Part shown: positions 1 through 11,222 of the stretch, piece after piece
Position numbering within the stretch: position 1 is the stretch's first letter
How the letters are laid out: every line of letters begins with the position of its first letter
NCBI GenBank assembly: GCA_965153455.1
Contig: OZ234496.1
Coordinates: 11,307,863 to 11,371,862, forward strand
Reading direction: 5' to 3'
Length of the DNA: 64,000 nucleotides
Origin: Sphagnum compactum
Lineage: Eukaryota; Bryophyta; Sphagnopsida; Sphagnales
Made by a program: the position numbers and the translations under genes
The notes under the pieces: generated by a model
Databases searched by the model: none
Told to the model about the DNA's origin: nothing
Seen by the model: only the letters and a program-made list of their open reading frames with translations

Positions 1-16
1 GCTACTTGCTTACTTA

Positions 17-91
17 CTACTCCCGATTCTTCTTCCTTCGAGGGATAGTAGATGACATCTTCTTCTTCTTCTTTGCCATGAGCTCCACCAT
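17..91 (-). CDS. Possible first coding exon of a minus-strand gene leaving the window (partial, unidentified)
   Basis: On the minus strand an ATG at 91 opens a short lysine-rich frame (MVELM, then AKKKKK, then an SSTIPRRKKNRE stretch). It runs to a GTAAGT-type donor near 17, after which the gene would continue off the left edge. The DNA upstream on that strand (92-430) is richer in GC and CT than the surroundings and holds an AAACCCTA telo-box-like motif at 296-303, common near plant transcription starts. An upstream short frame (MEEENSFF then stop) would precede it. The product cannot be named from this stub. The low-complexity reading could equally be leader sequence, so confidence is low. 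Confidence 0.22.
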   Translation of the reverse strand: MVELMAKKKKKMSSTIPRRKKNRE

Positions 92-429
92 TTTTTTTTC
101 CGTGCGAAAAATTCTTCTGTCAGAAGAACGAATTCTCCTCCTCCATATCACGAATCACAGACAGAAAAATCTATATCAGAAATCTGCAACACTACGCAAG
201 CAAGAGAGGGAGAAGAGAGATGAGAGAGAGAGAGTTGCAGGAAACAACGTGCGTGTCAGAAACACAACAGCAGTAGTGTTGGTGATATGCTCTTTAAACC
301 CTAGAACCTGAAACAATCTCAACCGTCCACATGTCTGGAACATGGATCCTGACCATTCATCGTCCTGTGGAAGCAAGGGCCGGTAGTTCTTTATAGGTAG
401 TGGTAGCTAGCTAGAGTGGCTAATTATAG

Positions 430-3400
430 TTACCTATTAGGTAGGCAGTAGGTGAGATCCAGCCCTCTTTTCGGCTGGCTAAACAATAGCCAAAAAGAAC
501 TATTAAAAATTAAGAGCGTTAAAATCAAGTGCTTTCTGAGATATTCAATAGCCAGAATTCGACCAAAATTTAGGGGAAAAATCACCAGATTTCTACACAT
601 GGTTTCAAGTAGAGTAGCAAAAATTGTATATAGAAGGGTTTTTTTTTTTTTCTAATTTTAAAAATTACTTCCATATTTAAACTTATAGCCAAATTTGGCT
701 AAATCTTTCGTGTGGATCATGTCCACTTTGACTACATCACAAAATTGACAAAGGAAAAACATTGGGGGAGATCTAACATGGGCCCTACTAGTGGTGAATC
801 CAACCCATAAGCACTTGCAAAAGTCACACTATGGATCTTACAATTTGGACCTACCAGAAATTGCATCTAGGTGTTAGTCCCTTTTGGGGGGTCTATTAGG
901 GTGATCCCTTGCTTTTACGTTTGGGTGTTTGCTTGTTGATTAGGTTGGTGAGCATTTTTCTATGCTCTTTGCAGTTTCTCCAAGAAGGTTGTTCGCACCA
1001 AGATTTTAGTTAAGCTTCGAAGCTTTCCAGGTCTCCCTTTGTTAAAAGGGGTAATGCTTGACCCTGATGCACTCATGATAACCATACAACAAAACTCGAC
1101 CAAACCCCATGCTATGGTTCCCTACAGTATGTTTCCGCTATAGGTTAGAGGACTTCCAATACAATAATCTGTTAATCTTTGCTAATCCAAACGTGCTTTG
1201 GCAAGGTGCACACTAAATATGTTTTCAATACTTATAGCAACTCTCGCTAAAGCAATGGTAGTTGCTCCTACTCCAATGTTAACCTAAGCTACTCTATTGT
1301 TGGCGTAGCTTGGCTTCTGAACCATACGTGAGCCTACAGCCTCATATGACTATTTTCATCATTTTTGTATCTCTGTGAGTTCTGGCTATGTAAAAGACAA
1401 TGTTTATGCAACAATTGAAAGTTTGCTTAAGTGTCCTATTATGCTCTCTGCTTCATTTAAAAGTAATACGACCTACTTCTACTAAATCCCCAACATTAAT
1501 AACCTTCAACACTAGTTAAATAGGCCTCCTTGCACCTTCAAGAGCCTAAGCTCTCTCTGATTTAGATGTTTTGGTAGTCTTACACTCCACTTAATACATT
1601 GTATTACCATCGAAGAGTTATATATATATATATTATATATTTATTTTAAAAAAGTAAATATTTATTTTGACTTTTCATTTCGCAACTTGGTTTGCTTGGC
1701 AAACTAAAGGTGTGTGTTAGTAGACAATAAGTCAGCGAAAACTTTAAAAAATATTTCTTTTCTTTGTTAGCCAAACAAAAGCCAAAAGGATGCGATGTAT
1801 AGGTTGTGCACCTCCATTCAACTTCAATGTTCACACCATCTCCAATCCTGATTTTTCGATGGTGATAGATAATAATATTGTCCACTTTGCCTGCAACCCG
1901 CCTTTGTTTTACGTATTACACAGCTATCAATTTGGTTCGTACTCCAACTGTTAGCCATTTTTTTTCAAAATGCCTGCTTCCTCTTTTTTATGGTCATTTC
2001 ATCACAAAGCATTATAGATCCTAGATTGTGATTTAAACACAGTCCCTTCGACCTTTGGCTAGGGCGTAGCATGTTCAAGCTGCAAGTAAAAAATAAATAT
2101 ATAGTTTTCATAAGTTTTCTTCCTTGCTTTTGGATATTCATAGAAATACCACTTTAAAAAAAATTCATTTTAAATTTTTTTGCTACACTCACGCCCAATT
2201 CTTTTTCAAAGTTATGAGTTTTTAAATGGGCATATCACAATCATTTATCATCACATTTTCATTTTTTGGAGAATCTTGCCATCGATAAACATGTGGCCTA
2301 GCTAGCCTACCCTACAATCATTCGTTTAGAGTTCAAGGTTGTTACCCCGTTCCCAAGTCGGATTATTGCGAGAACCTGAAAGACAAACAATACTATGGGA
2401 GGTGGAACACGAATATAGAACATAATAAAAGCAACTACTTCATGGCCTCTCTTTTCATATTCCTAAAATGCTTATGATTATAAATTAAATTAATCATAAT
2501 GTTCCTCATTGACTTATAATCTAGCCCCCAGTAAAAGTTCAGCATACTGAAGGTGATCGGGCACCAAAGCTTTAACCCGTTTACGAAAGTGTTCCTCTCG
2601 ATTTTCTTCCTGCAACCATTTTGCTATGAATTTTGGGGTTGCCAATTCCATGTGATGATCGAAAGTTTGTGGGACATTACCGCCTAACAGGGATTACACC
2701 TATATCTGACAAGAATTAGAATAATAAATTATGGCCATATATATATATATATATATATTTATTTATTTTTCAAAAATACTTTTAAGATTATAGGCCAACG
2801 AGTCACACTAATTTTGCACCTTCTAGCATAATTATTTTATTTTTATTTTTGTCAAAACAATGACCATTCAAGGGCTGATAAATCAAAATGGGGCCAACCC
2901 AACCATTTAGCTTGACCTAAAAAGGGGTGATGTCATTCCCATTTCATGTGGTTGGAACACAAATGAAGGCTTGAAGATGCGTTTTATCTACATAATCTCC
3001 ACTAGTGTACTAATAGAACAAATATACTTTTTGGAATCGTATGGCTAAGAGTTGCATTTTATATTTAGTTTCATGGATAATGCAATTACTATGTAATTGT
3101 TACAGAGTAGGGCACAACCAAAAATCCTTTTTTTTTTTGCGTAAGGTTGGCCTTCTATTGTGTTCATCGTGTTTATGGAATTTCTTCCAAGTAAAATAGC
3201 CTTTAGTTTTGCTCTCGAATTAATTCGATCCTTAGAAAAATAATTTTTTGTGATCTATTGATCCTTTCAAAAATGTTAGTTATTGTTGTTCCTTATAAAA
3301 GGAAAGCCTCTTTACCAACAAACTTGGTTGTTTTTCATAGTAAGGCTTGAAAGGACTGACATTTATTGTTATCTTCTTAGATGTGATAGACTTGTTGTTA

Positions 3401-3515
3401 AATACTACCGAAGGTCCCTTTACATTAGCATTAAAAAAAAAGAAACTGGACCAGTATCCTCAAATTTCACTATGTGTTGTCAAATAATTGAAAATGAATA
3501 ACTTTGTGATGATAT
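430..3515. other. AT-rich intergenic DNA without a recognisable gene
   Basis: No open frame longer than about 80 codons and no family I recognise. It holds homopolymer runs and an AT microsatellite at about 2736-2758. The minus-strand frame at 1646-1885 might be decayed mitochondrial sequence lying downstream of rps11, where rps1 sits in the ancestral order, but I could not confirm it. Minus-strand DNA near 2520-2700 reads openly for about 55 codons (a KWLQEENREEHFRKRVKALV-like stretch) without a family I can name. Confidence 0.5.
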
Positions 3516-3845
3516 TTATACACTGTGTTTTTTAGGGGGTCGACATCCATTATGTGGTGTTGGGCTTACATCTTGAATTATGGTAATAATAAGACCTCTT
3601 AGTCGTAAACCACATAGCAAAGATTCCTTTCCATAACCTAATCCTTTTAATCTAACTTCAACCGACTCAATTCCCAATTGAATGCCAATTTGAACAACAT
3701 TTTTTGAAGTTGCTTAAACAGCATAATTAGTCGAGCAACGAAATCCTTTAAACCCCAATGAACTTGAGGGAGACCAAGTTTTTGTATTTCCTTTGAAATA
3801 TGTTACAATAATAATGGTATTACTTAAAGTTGATCGAACATGTGC
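3516..3845 (-). pseudogene. rps11: Mitochondrial rps11 relic (small-subunit protein uS11)
   Basis: On the minus strand, 110 codons including the terminal stop can be read in one frame ending at TAA (3518-3516). Recognisable uS11 blocks in order are STLSNTIIIVTYFKGNTKTW, LGFKGF, STNYAV, IQLGIESVEV, KGLGYGKES, LRGLIIT and the family-typical C terminus PTPHNGCRPPKK. One internal TAA follows AV where the family has glutamine (CAA to TAA). The N-terminal part upstream of 3845 is frameshifted and hard to follow to about 4000. The functional protein would bind 16S-type rRNA in the mitochondrial small subunit. This copy is dead. It is the last recognisable gene of the cluster, downstream of rps13. 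Confidence 0.9.
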
Positions 3846-4389
3846 AATATCGTGTGTTTTTTTTCACATGATTTTTTTTAAATGTTTCTATTTTTTTTAT
3901 ATCATCGATTGGGTTTTCTGATGATCCATCTTCTCTATTTCTTAATACAAAATGAATTCTGTAGAAAGTAATAAGAATTTCATTCAAAATAATCCATTAA
4001 ACAAAAAAGGCCGTAATTTTTTGTTTTTTAAGTCAACATATTATTTTTTCTAAGCCCCCACCTTTTGGCAATTACAGTGCAAGGATAAATGAAAAATATG
4101 TGATGATTTATATATATATATATATATATATTTTAAATATGTATTTTTTCTAGCTTCTTCTTTGGTTAGATTTAAAACTGCAATGCAAAAGAAAAATTAA
4201 AATATCACGCCCTTTAACCTGCCATGCTTGTATGCTAATAGGAGCCGGCCCTACCAATTGATGATGTTTTTGCGAAAAGCCACAAGCCGTGTCATTGAAT
4301 TTTAAGTTCATCACATATCATTTTGCACCTTCATTATTGCAAGTAATGGAAAAAAACTTACAACCTGCAGCCTAGATCAACTTCGTTGA

Positions 4390-4744
4390 TTAATAATAAT
4401 TCTTTTTGAATTTGCAACAAGTTTTAGCATTAGTACGAGTTCGTTGACCACATAAGGGCAATCTTGCATTGTGGCGAAAAGCATGATAAGAACCAATACT
4501 CATCAATTGTTTGATATCTCTTTTAATTACTCTCTAATTCTGAATCAACTAAATAATTTTGACTTATTATTTTGATAATTTGGTCGATTTGATATTTAGT
4601 CAACTTATTAACCTTGATATTATCATTAAGGCCTAATTGATCACAAACTTGAATTACTTTTTAAGGCCAAATCCAAAGATTCGAGTTAAAACAATTTCTA
4701 CTTATTTCATTCGACATTAAATTAGTTCCTAAAATATATGACAT
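4390..4744 (-). pseudogene. rps13: Mitochondrial rps13 relic (small-subunit protein uS13)
   Basis: The minus-strand ATG at 4744 starts MSYILGTNL, the classic mitochondrial S13 opening. It is followed by the blocks [47 protein letters not shown] and RTRTNAKTC, ending at TAA (4392-4390). The span is 355 nt, not a multiple of three. The translation jumps frame near codon 18 and again after the YLVD block, and a stop appears where the family has a QRD-like segment. The functional protein sits at the head of the small subunit. The start lies 5 bp after the rpl6 relic stop, as expected in the ancestral cluster. Confidence 0.92.
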
Positions 4745-4748
4745 GATT

Positions 4749-5075
4749 TTATTTTTCCTTTTTTTCTAGGTAGATTTTTTTTTAATATTGTATTCCTTTT
4801 CCCTTATAAACTTCAGGAGGTTTACAACTTTTAATGCTAACAACAAATTGAATTACTTTTTGATGATCTATTCCAATACATCAAATGGGATTAGGCTTAA
4901 AGCAAAAAACACAGACTGAAAACGTAACTTGGAATTAAATTTAGTGACTAAAACCTAATTTTAGAAATAAAATAGACCCGTTATTGACTTTGTTAGTATT
5001 GACTTTGTATCCAACTCCAATTATCTCAAAAAAGAAAAAAATTGGCTTCCATAAACTTGATTTAATTTTTTTCAT
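4749..5075 (-). pseudogene. rpl6: Mitochondrial rpl6 relic (large-subunit protein uL6)
   Basis: The frame opens at ATG 5075 (MKKIKSSLWKP) and stays in phase for 109 codons to TAA at 4751-4749, close to the length of short bryophyte-type mitochondrial rpl6. Blocks seen: EIIGVGYKVNTN, GSILFLKLGFSH, VFCFKPNPI, GIDHQKVIQFVVSIKSCKPP, EVYKGKGIQY. At least four in-frame stops interrupt it (two just after GFSH, one after KPNPI, one after GKGIQY), but I see no frameshift, so substitutions killed this copy. It directly abuts rps8 upstream and rps13 downstream. Confidence 0.9.
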
Positions 5076-5498
5076 AAACTTGACATAAAATGTCACCACC
5101 ACCCAAATTGGTTTTTCATACTTCACGATCACATATTGAAGCCTCTTTAAAATAGATAAGATTATTATACTAAGCCTTTTTTTTCTCAATAACAAGTTGT
5201 TGATGAATATATTGGAAACTTACTCTAGTTCAGATATGGTTTTCATTTTATTTTCTTAAACCTATTATAAAACATGACACTCTAAAATAATTTTCCAACT
5301 TCCATTTGCTTCCCTAAAAAATCTGTAAATAAAACCTTCATTGTAAAAAATTGTGCAAAAATCCCAACAAAAAAACAAAACAAAAACACCAGGACAAGGT
5401 GATGTTGACAAGCAGAAAAAGATGAAACTTTTTATTTTCTTTTTATTTTTTTGGAATAATTGGGAGAAACAATCTCTTCTTATATGAAAACTATACAT
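5076..5498 (-). pseudogene. rps8: Mitochondrial rps8 relic (small-subunit protein uS8)
   Basis: The minus-strand ATG at 5498 (MYSFHIRRDCFSQ) starts a reading that reaches CWDFCTIFYNEGFIYRFF and GSWKIILECHV, closely matching the liverwort-type mitochondrial S8 core as I remember it. The reading then breaks (stop at about 5265) and resumes in another frame with MKTISELE and, from 5195, LLRKKRLSIIILS ending TFYVKF, the expected C-terminal half. Position between rps14 and rpl6 fits the ancestral order. rps8 is, as I recall, missing from moss mitochondrial genomes, so its presence hints at a lycophyte or liverwort type source. Confidence 0.75.
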
Positions 5499-5564
5499 AA
5501 AAACTTCCCCTTCATACAACTCAAATTGATTAGGCCCTATCGTTTGTAGGCACTTTCTGGGCAA

Positions 5565-7536
5565 TTTATTTTTAGTCTATTTACAAATCCAATATGACCT
5601 TACGTGACTTGCCGGTGGCAAGTAGCATGCAAAGGTTAAATGTTAAAAGTATTCTAGCTACCACCTTAAGGTTTTATATAGTGCAAATTGACCAGTTTCC
5701 CATTGTATAGTGACTCTCCATAGACTACACATTGGTAATTATACTTATAGTAGACATCCTCTTCGTATGGAGATTTATAAGCATTTTACATTTTTAATAA
5801 TAGCTCTAGTCTTTGCTTGGGTATAGGTTGAACCCCTTAAACAAGGGTTTGACCTCGACAGTTGTAATGTTGAACAAAAGCTGCTTGTTTGATGCTCCCC
5901 AGTTGTTCTTAGGGTGAAGGGACGAGAAAATTGATTTGATTAATAACCACTTCATCAGGCGAGGCGGGAGTTTCTTGTAAGTTTATCCAAGCATGCTACA
6001 TTAGATGTGAGTTTCTTTCCTGCTTAGTTTTTGGGTTGTGGTAGATGGAATTTGCATGTAACTTGTAAGATTAAAATTTTGTATAATTATAGCAATGAGG
6101 TTCTTTAACGTTATCAACTTGTGCACCTTGGTATGCAGAGTAGCCATACTTTGTTTTGTGGGCTAGCTAGGATTGTGATATGATAATGAATTATGTTCGA
6201 CGACATGTTGAACTTCGAACAAAGCTCATAATTATAATATCCTTAATCCTAGAAAACCTTGTTGGATATTTACTACCTTGGTTTTGGCCTCCTCGAAACC
6301 AAGACCGCATTTTTGTTAAAATTCTACAACTACCAATTTGACTACTTTGGTCGAGAAGGTCAACAAGTCAAACCTTAGTGATGACAAAATTGTTTGTATA
6401 CTTTTTCATGTAGCACTTGGACGTTGTCTGAAAGGGGCTTTTGTGCATTTTAATATCATCGCCTTAAGATCATTGAGGGCAACATTAGCTAAGAATGGGG
6501 GCATCTTCCAATCTTGCAGAGTAGGCCCATCTAAACCTATAAGAATGGGTGTCTAATTAACATTATACAATGAAGTCGACTGCCAAAAAAATAAGTGCTA
6601 ACATTGCCATGTTTTTCATGGTAGGAAAACCCAGCAGAAACTTCTCATTTGTCTTGGGTTTAAAGCGCATAGCGCAACAGGTTGGGCCCAGGCCACCATA
6701 TAACGTTTTGGAAAATTTACACTAGAAGACGTAAATTTTTAAAAATTCATTTTTTTTCTTTGAATTGCGCTTCGTGCCCTAGTTTTTTGTTGATTAATGA
6801 CCCAAATCTCACCATCCACACCCAGTATTCTAGCACTAAAAAAATTACTCATCTTAATGCTCTATGTGCTAAGTCTAATTACTACTTTACTTTGGAAATT
6901 ATAGACCTAGAAAAGCCTACTCCCATACCACCACCATTTGACAAAAGGCAGATTTTGCCTCCTAGTTCAACTCAATGTCTAAACATGCCAAGTTGTCCTC
7001 ATATTGGCTTTAATTCAATTGTAATAAATGCAATTTTACTTAAGTAAGCCACCCTTTCATGTAGGTCGACCCTATCTGAGCCATTATAGCTCGGCCTTTG
7101 TGTTTTTGCTTTCCCCTACTAACATCTCATTATATGCCCTTATGGGCGCACCTTCACATAGAAAAATATTGTTTTATCATACCCCATTAATAACATTTAA
7201 CTTATGCTGGTTTTGAAGATTATATTACACTTTAAAGAGCTCATGTAATTTCAACATGCCCAATATACAGGGGCAATTTTGTCAATAGTTTGTAGTCCGT
7301 CAAAATCCAATTAAGCCCAAAAGCTCATCTCGGTCATCTTTGATAAGGCTTTTATACATTTGCTTATGTTGTTCCCAAGACTCCATACTAAGTCTTTTCA
7401 ATAAAAGAATATTTAGGCAAAATTAGGCAGAAACAATGTATGTTGAAAAAAAAATAAAATTTGTTTGGTGCAAAAAAAAGATTTTTTTTTTGTTGCGCTC
7501 TCTTGGTACTTACAAAGTTAACCTTTATTCTATTGA
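5565..7536. other. Gene-free spacer inside NUMT 1 (possible secondary insertion)
   Basis: About 2.0 kb between the rps14 stop and the rps8 region, genes that are normally nearly adjacent in the ancestral mitochondrial cluster. No mitochondrial or nuclear protein family is recognisable. The plus-strand frame 6682-7047 (121 codons) has no domain I know. It may be a later nuclear insertion, or the source mitochondrion may have carried a long spacer. I could not find flanking direct repeats by eye. Confidence 0.4.
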
Positions 7537-7839
7537 CTACCAACATGATTTGTTTATGCTTATTAAAGAACCTTTAGATGTTAATTCACGAAAAACTATG
7601 CGAGAAACGCGAAATAACTTATATACGGGGCGAAGGCGACCCGTGAAAATACATCAATTTCTTATTCATGTTTTGGAACTATTTCTTGGCAACTTAGATG
7701 ACTTTAAAAAATATTCATAATGTATCTGATTAGGAAGGATTTGATGTTGAAAAATGATTTTATATTGCATTCGATCTAATTCATATCTAACCACAAGCTG
7801 CAATCTATGTGTGTAATCTCATACAATTTGATTTGACAT
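7537..7839 (-). pseudogene. rps14: Mitochondrial rps14 relic (small-subunit protein uS14)
   Basis: ATG 7839 to TAG 7539-7537 gives exactly 100 codons plus stop, the standard mitochondrial S14 length, with no net indel. Blocks: MSNQIV, VVRYELDRMQYK, YEYFLKSSKLPRNSSKT, CIFTGRLRPVYK, SRIVFRELTSKGSLI and the terminal SINKSCW. Three in-frame TGA stops at codons 7, 58 and 62 (7821-7819, 7668-7666, 7656-7654) all sit where the family has arginine, so each is a CGA to TGA change. The rpl5 relic ends 4 bp upstream of this ATG. A plus-strand open frame over the same bases is only a shadow. Confidence 0.93.
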
Positions 7840-7843
7840 ATAA

Positions 7844-8418
7844 CTAAACCTCTTTTTGCAAAAAGCCCACAAAATGAAAATCTCATCTTGTGTGTTGGCT
7901 GAAGTAACAATAGTTATATCAAAAATCTCAAAATGATTTTGTATTTCCGGAAATAATCGTAACAACGACATTGCCATTGATAATTGAATGGAATTTCTTT
8001 GTATTTTGACTAGGTAATCGTAGAAAGATATTATCATAAAAAAAATTTCCAAGAAATTATACATGGTATGACCCCATAGAATGCTTCATGTTTGGTAAGT
8101 GACATATTTTGTGTTTTTCTTTGACTTTTGATTTCATACAAACTTATTAAATCGAAATGACCTTCTTGTCGAATTTTTGCTTTGTGTCTGTGTGAACTTT
8201 TGCCTATAAATAATTTCCATAGCTAATTTTACATTTCTTATTAAATTAACCGGTGCCTTTGGAACTACTATTATTTTACACAATCTAGGAGCTTCCATAA
8301 TGTTGGCATAATTAAGTTTTAACAACAAATCTTGACGTAATAAAATTTTGTAATGAAAACAAAGTTTATTTGGAGTGAATACAAATTGCTCTGTCTTTTT
8401 TATTTTAGGTAAAAACAA
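7844..8418 (-). pseudogene. rpl5: Mitochondrial rpl5 relic (large-subunit protein uL5)
   Basis: ATG 8418 opens 94 intact codons with [46 protein letters not shown] and SFRFNKFV, all typical of plant mitochondrial L5. A TGA follows. The same frame then continues through a short degraded linker (with a second TGA where the family has arginine, and TGG for CGG) into [50 protein letters not shown] and [10 protein letters not shown] deletion of about 4 bp after ILW shifts frame; the original end (GFLQKEV, stop TAG 7846-7844) is still readable in the other frame. Only 4 bp separate it from rps14, as in plant mitochondria. Confidence 0.93.
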
Positions 8419-9214
8419 ATATAAACTTCACTATCTGCTTCACAAATAATGGGTTGTTATGCATTTTTTTATGTAACAAAAAAAGGAGCGTAACATGACA
8501 TAATAGATAGCTTTTCATTTGTTTTGCACTCTAAGAAAACGAAAAAAGATTTTTCACAGCATTTCTTTTTTAGCCCAGAAGCCTCAATGTTTTACTTGGG
8601 GTCCTCGACCTCAGCATTATGCACTTGATTATATTTGTCTTTAAACAAAAAAGGTTCAGAAAAGATATTTGTTTTCTTCTCAGTTTACCCACTTACTTCT
8701 TTTTTTACGGGCCTGGCAAAATGCGTGAAAGCAAGAAAAACGTTATGTAGGACAAGAAATCATGCTACACAATTTCATCTCTTATATGGCTAACCTGGAA
8801 AATTACAAACAAAGTGGTCTTGGACCTGAGGCCTTCAGCTTCAATGCATTTTTTTCCTTTTTGCACATGTCTTCATGCTAAAATCACTTTATTTGCATTA
8901 CAAATAAATTTTAAATTGTGCATTTTTTCATTTTAAAACCAAGATAATGGTAAAAAAAATGATAACATATTTATTTTTTCAGGTTTCTTCCATAAATAGC
9001 CCAAAAGGCTATATCTATTGAGGTCAAAGACCATAAATTATCTACAATAATAAATTTCTTATCTACTATGCAATTTCAGCACTACCTTGATTATTTGTGC
9101 ATTTTCAGGCTAATAAAGACCATAAGTTTACAAAGATTCTTAGTCTTTGCCCACTTCCTCTACTTTGCTCTGCACTTTTTGGCCTGCTTTTGCCTTGGTT
9201 TTTACTTACTAACC

Positions 9215-9390
9215 ACCACTGGACAAATTTAGATGACAAACATAATTAATGCGTTGCTAATGCGACAACTTTTTTAGCATTTAACAAACTCGCACCATCC
9301 ATTTCAAATAAGATTTGACCCTTTACCACACGAACAATCCAACATGTAGAATTTCCTTTTCCTTTTCCCATTCATAAATCTTTTCAGATA
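9215..9390 (-). pseudogene. rpl16: Mitochondrial rpl16 C-terminal relic (large-subunit protein uL16)
   Basis: The minus strand reads MGKGKGNSTCWIVRVV, KGQILFEMDGASLLNAKKVV and ALATH, then a stop in place of lysine, then LCLSSKFVQW. This is the conserved C-terminal third of mitochondrial L16, which lies near the peptidyl-transferase centre. The codon just before MGKG is TGA where an arginine is expected. The N-terminal part above 9400 is too decayed to follow. Its place directly upstream of rpl5 fits the ancestral cluster. Confidence 0.87.
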
Positions 9391-9399
9391 AGAACCAAA

Positions 9400-11222
9400 C
9401 CAAATAAGTCGTTTGGATGTTTAGAAAAAAATTAGGTTTATTTTTTGTAACAAAGCCCACTTCATTTGCTTGGCAAATAAAATGAATAGAACCCTATAAG
9501 GCTTCGACATAAGAGCCTTGCCCAGTCTTAGTTGTATAGGTTACGTTTTTTCTTTTTTAACAAATGCTTTTATTCGAGAGACGAAAACACATTTTGTCCT
9601 CTAAGTTGTCTCTACAAGATTGTGTGAGTGTGTAGTTATGTTATAGATGTTTTGTTATATTCATATTGAATCCTTTTTTTTTTTTTAAACCTTGGTGCGT
9701 TTGCTTAAAATCTTCAACACACAAGGAAAGACATTGTGGGGGGATGGGGGAGGTTAATCCTAGAAAATGACAAACCAAAAAAAAAATTCTTTTGGGGATA
9801 TTTTTTTCGCTTTGCACCTTTTCATTTTTTTTTGTTCTATTTTTTCCTCCCTATGAACAAAGGGCAAAGAATAATAAGCAAGTTTTTTTTCTTCCTAGCT
9901 TAGCACGTCTGGTTGATTAGTCCGTTGACATATTTCATTTATTATCTTTTTGTTTAACTAAAACTCATGAATGTAGTCGAAAATACACCAAGGGTTGGAT
10001 TTAGTTATCTATTTTTACGACATGCTATTGTTGTTATCATATTCTATATGTCGATTAGTCATATATGTTTTGTCGCGGGTCTTTGCAGCACCTCCTTTTT
10101 TAAGGAATTCATTTGGTGACTTCACAATCACCCTCTAAACAATCAAAATAAGGTAAAACTTGAAAGTACATTTTATACTCAATTATTTTTCTGTGCCTTT
10201 AATCGGGTAGACGTTGGTCTTTTGGCCAAAAACCCCCCTAATAACCATACATGTAAGTCTCCTCACATACAGCTCACACCATTTATTACACATGGCCCAA
10301 CATTCGGAAAGAAGACTGAGGCTAGCACATATATATATATATATATATATAGTTACGCCCTCCAACCCCTTTAGTAGCTCAAAAATGCACATGCATCATT
10401 TTGAGACTGTTTATTTCTTTTAGTTTATGCAATTTTATGAAGTGTAAATAACACTATTTATCATACTGTCAACTAGTGGGCTTGGTCCTATGGCCCTATA
10501 GTCCAACCATAGTGGGGTCAGGTTACCTATTATCGTTCTTCTTCTAGTTCTTATTCGAACCTTTCCATTTCCATTAAATGACTTGGCCTCCCTGACTTGA
10601 CCTTCTAGTCATGTTCCTAAAGCTCTATCGATTCCCCTTGGTTTCCTTGTTGCTAGAATTTTCCTATATGCTTTCGACGTAAGCCGTACTCTAGCATGTG
10701 TCTTCGTTAAATAATATTTTCTAATAGTGCCATCCTACCCGACTTGATATTTTGGCTTGTCCTTTGCGGTTAACCTACCCATTTCAAGCACAAATTAAAT
10801 TTGAAATGAGACCTCAGGCCAGTTACACATTCTGCTATGCCGATATGTGAAGAAGGCTGGTCGTGATAATCACCTCGGAAGAATACGCATGCATCTTTGA
10901 CGAGCACTCCAAGACCTACAGACGTGTTTTTGTTTATGAAAAACCCCAGCAGTTGGTTTCTGAATCAACCACAATAGAGGACTAAAGTCCCCTTATTCAT
11001 CTCTGTTGAGACCTCTAGTGGGGATAACGAGGCCACCTTCACAACCTTCTTCCTTCTTTCCCCTAAGCAATTTGCCTCACTTGAGTTGCCCAACAAACTG
11101 CCTTTTGCCCAATGCTTATGATGCAAAAGTTGCCTCCACACGCCACCTATGCCAAGGAGCAAACAAGACATAGCTAGCGACATAGGATACGCTAACTCAA
11201 CATCAGCAGCTTCGTGTCACAT
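9400..11222. other. Degraded mitochondrial-type spacer, probably including a nad7 group II intron relic
   Basis: No protein gene is readable. The part next to nad7 exon 1 (about 10500-11222 on the minus strand) begins with GTGACACGAAGC, similar to the GTGYG start of group II introns, and is less AT-rich than its surroundings. That is expected if the fragment contains the intron that follows codon 46 of nad7 in many land plants. No domain V hairpin or second exon was found. An AT microsatellite lies at about 10329-10351. Confidence 0.4.

Noticed and set aside
6682-7047. 121-codon plus-strand frame inside NUMT 1
   Set aside because: No mitochondrial or nuclear family recognised, opposite strand to all the relics, and composition like the surrounding non-coding DNA.
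7436-7720. Open plus-strand frame of 94 codons, apparently a small gene
   Set aside because: It is the antisense shadow of the rps14 relic, whose minus-strand reading matches uS14 over its full 100 codons.
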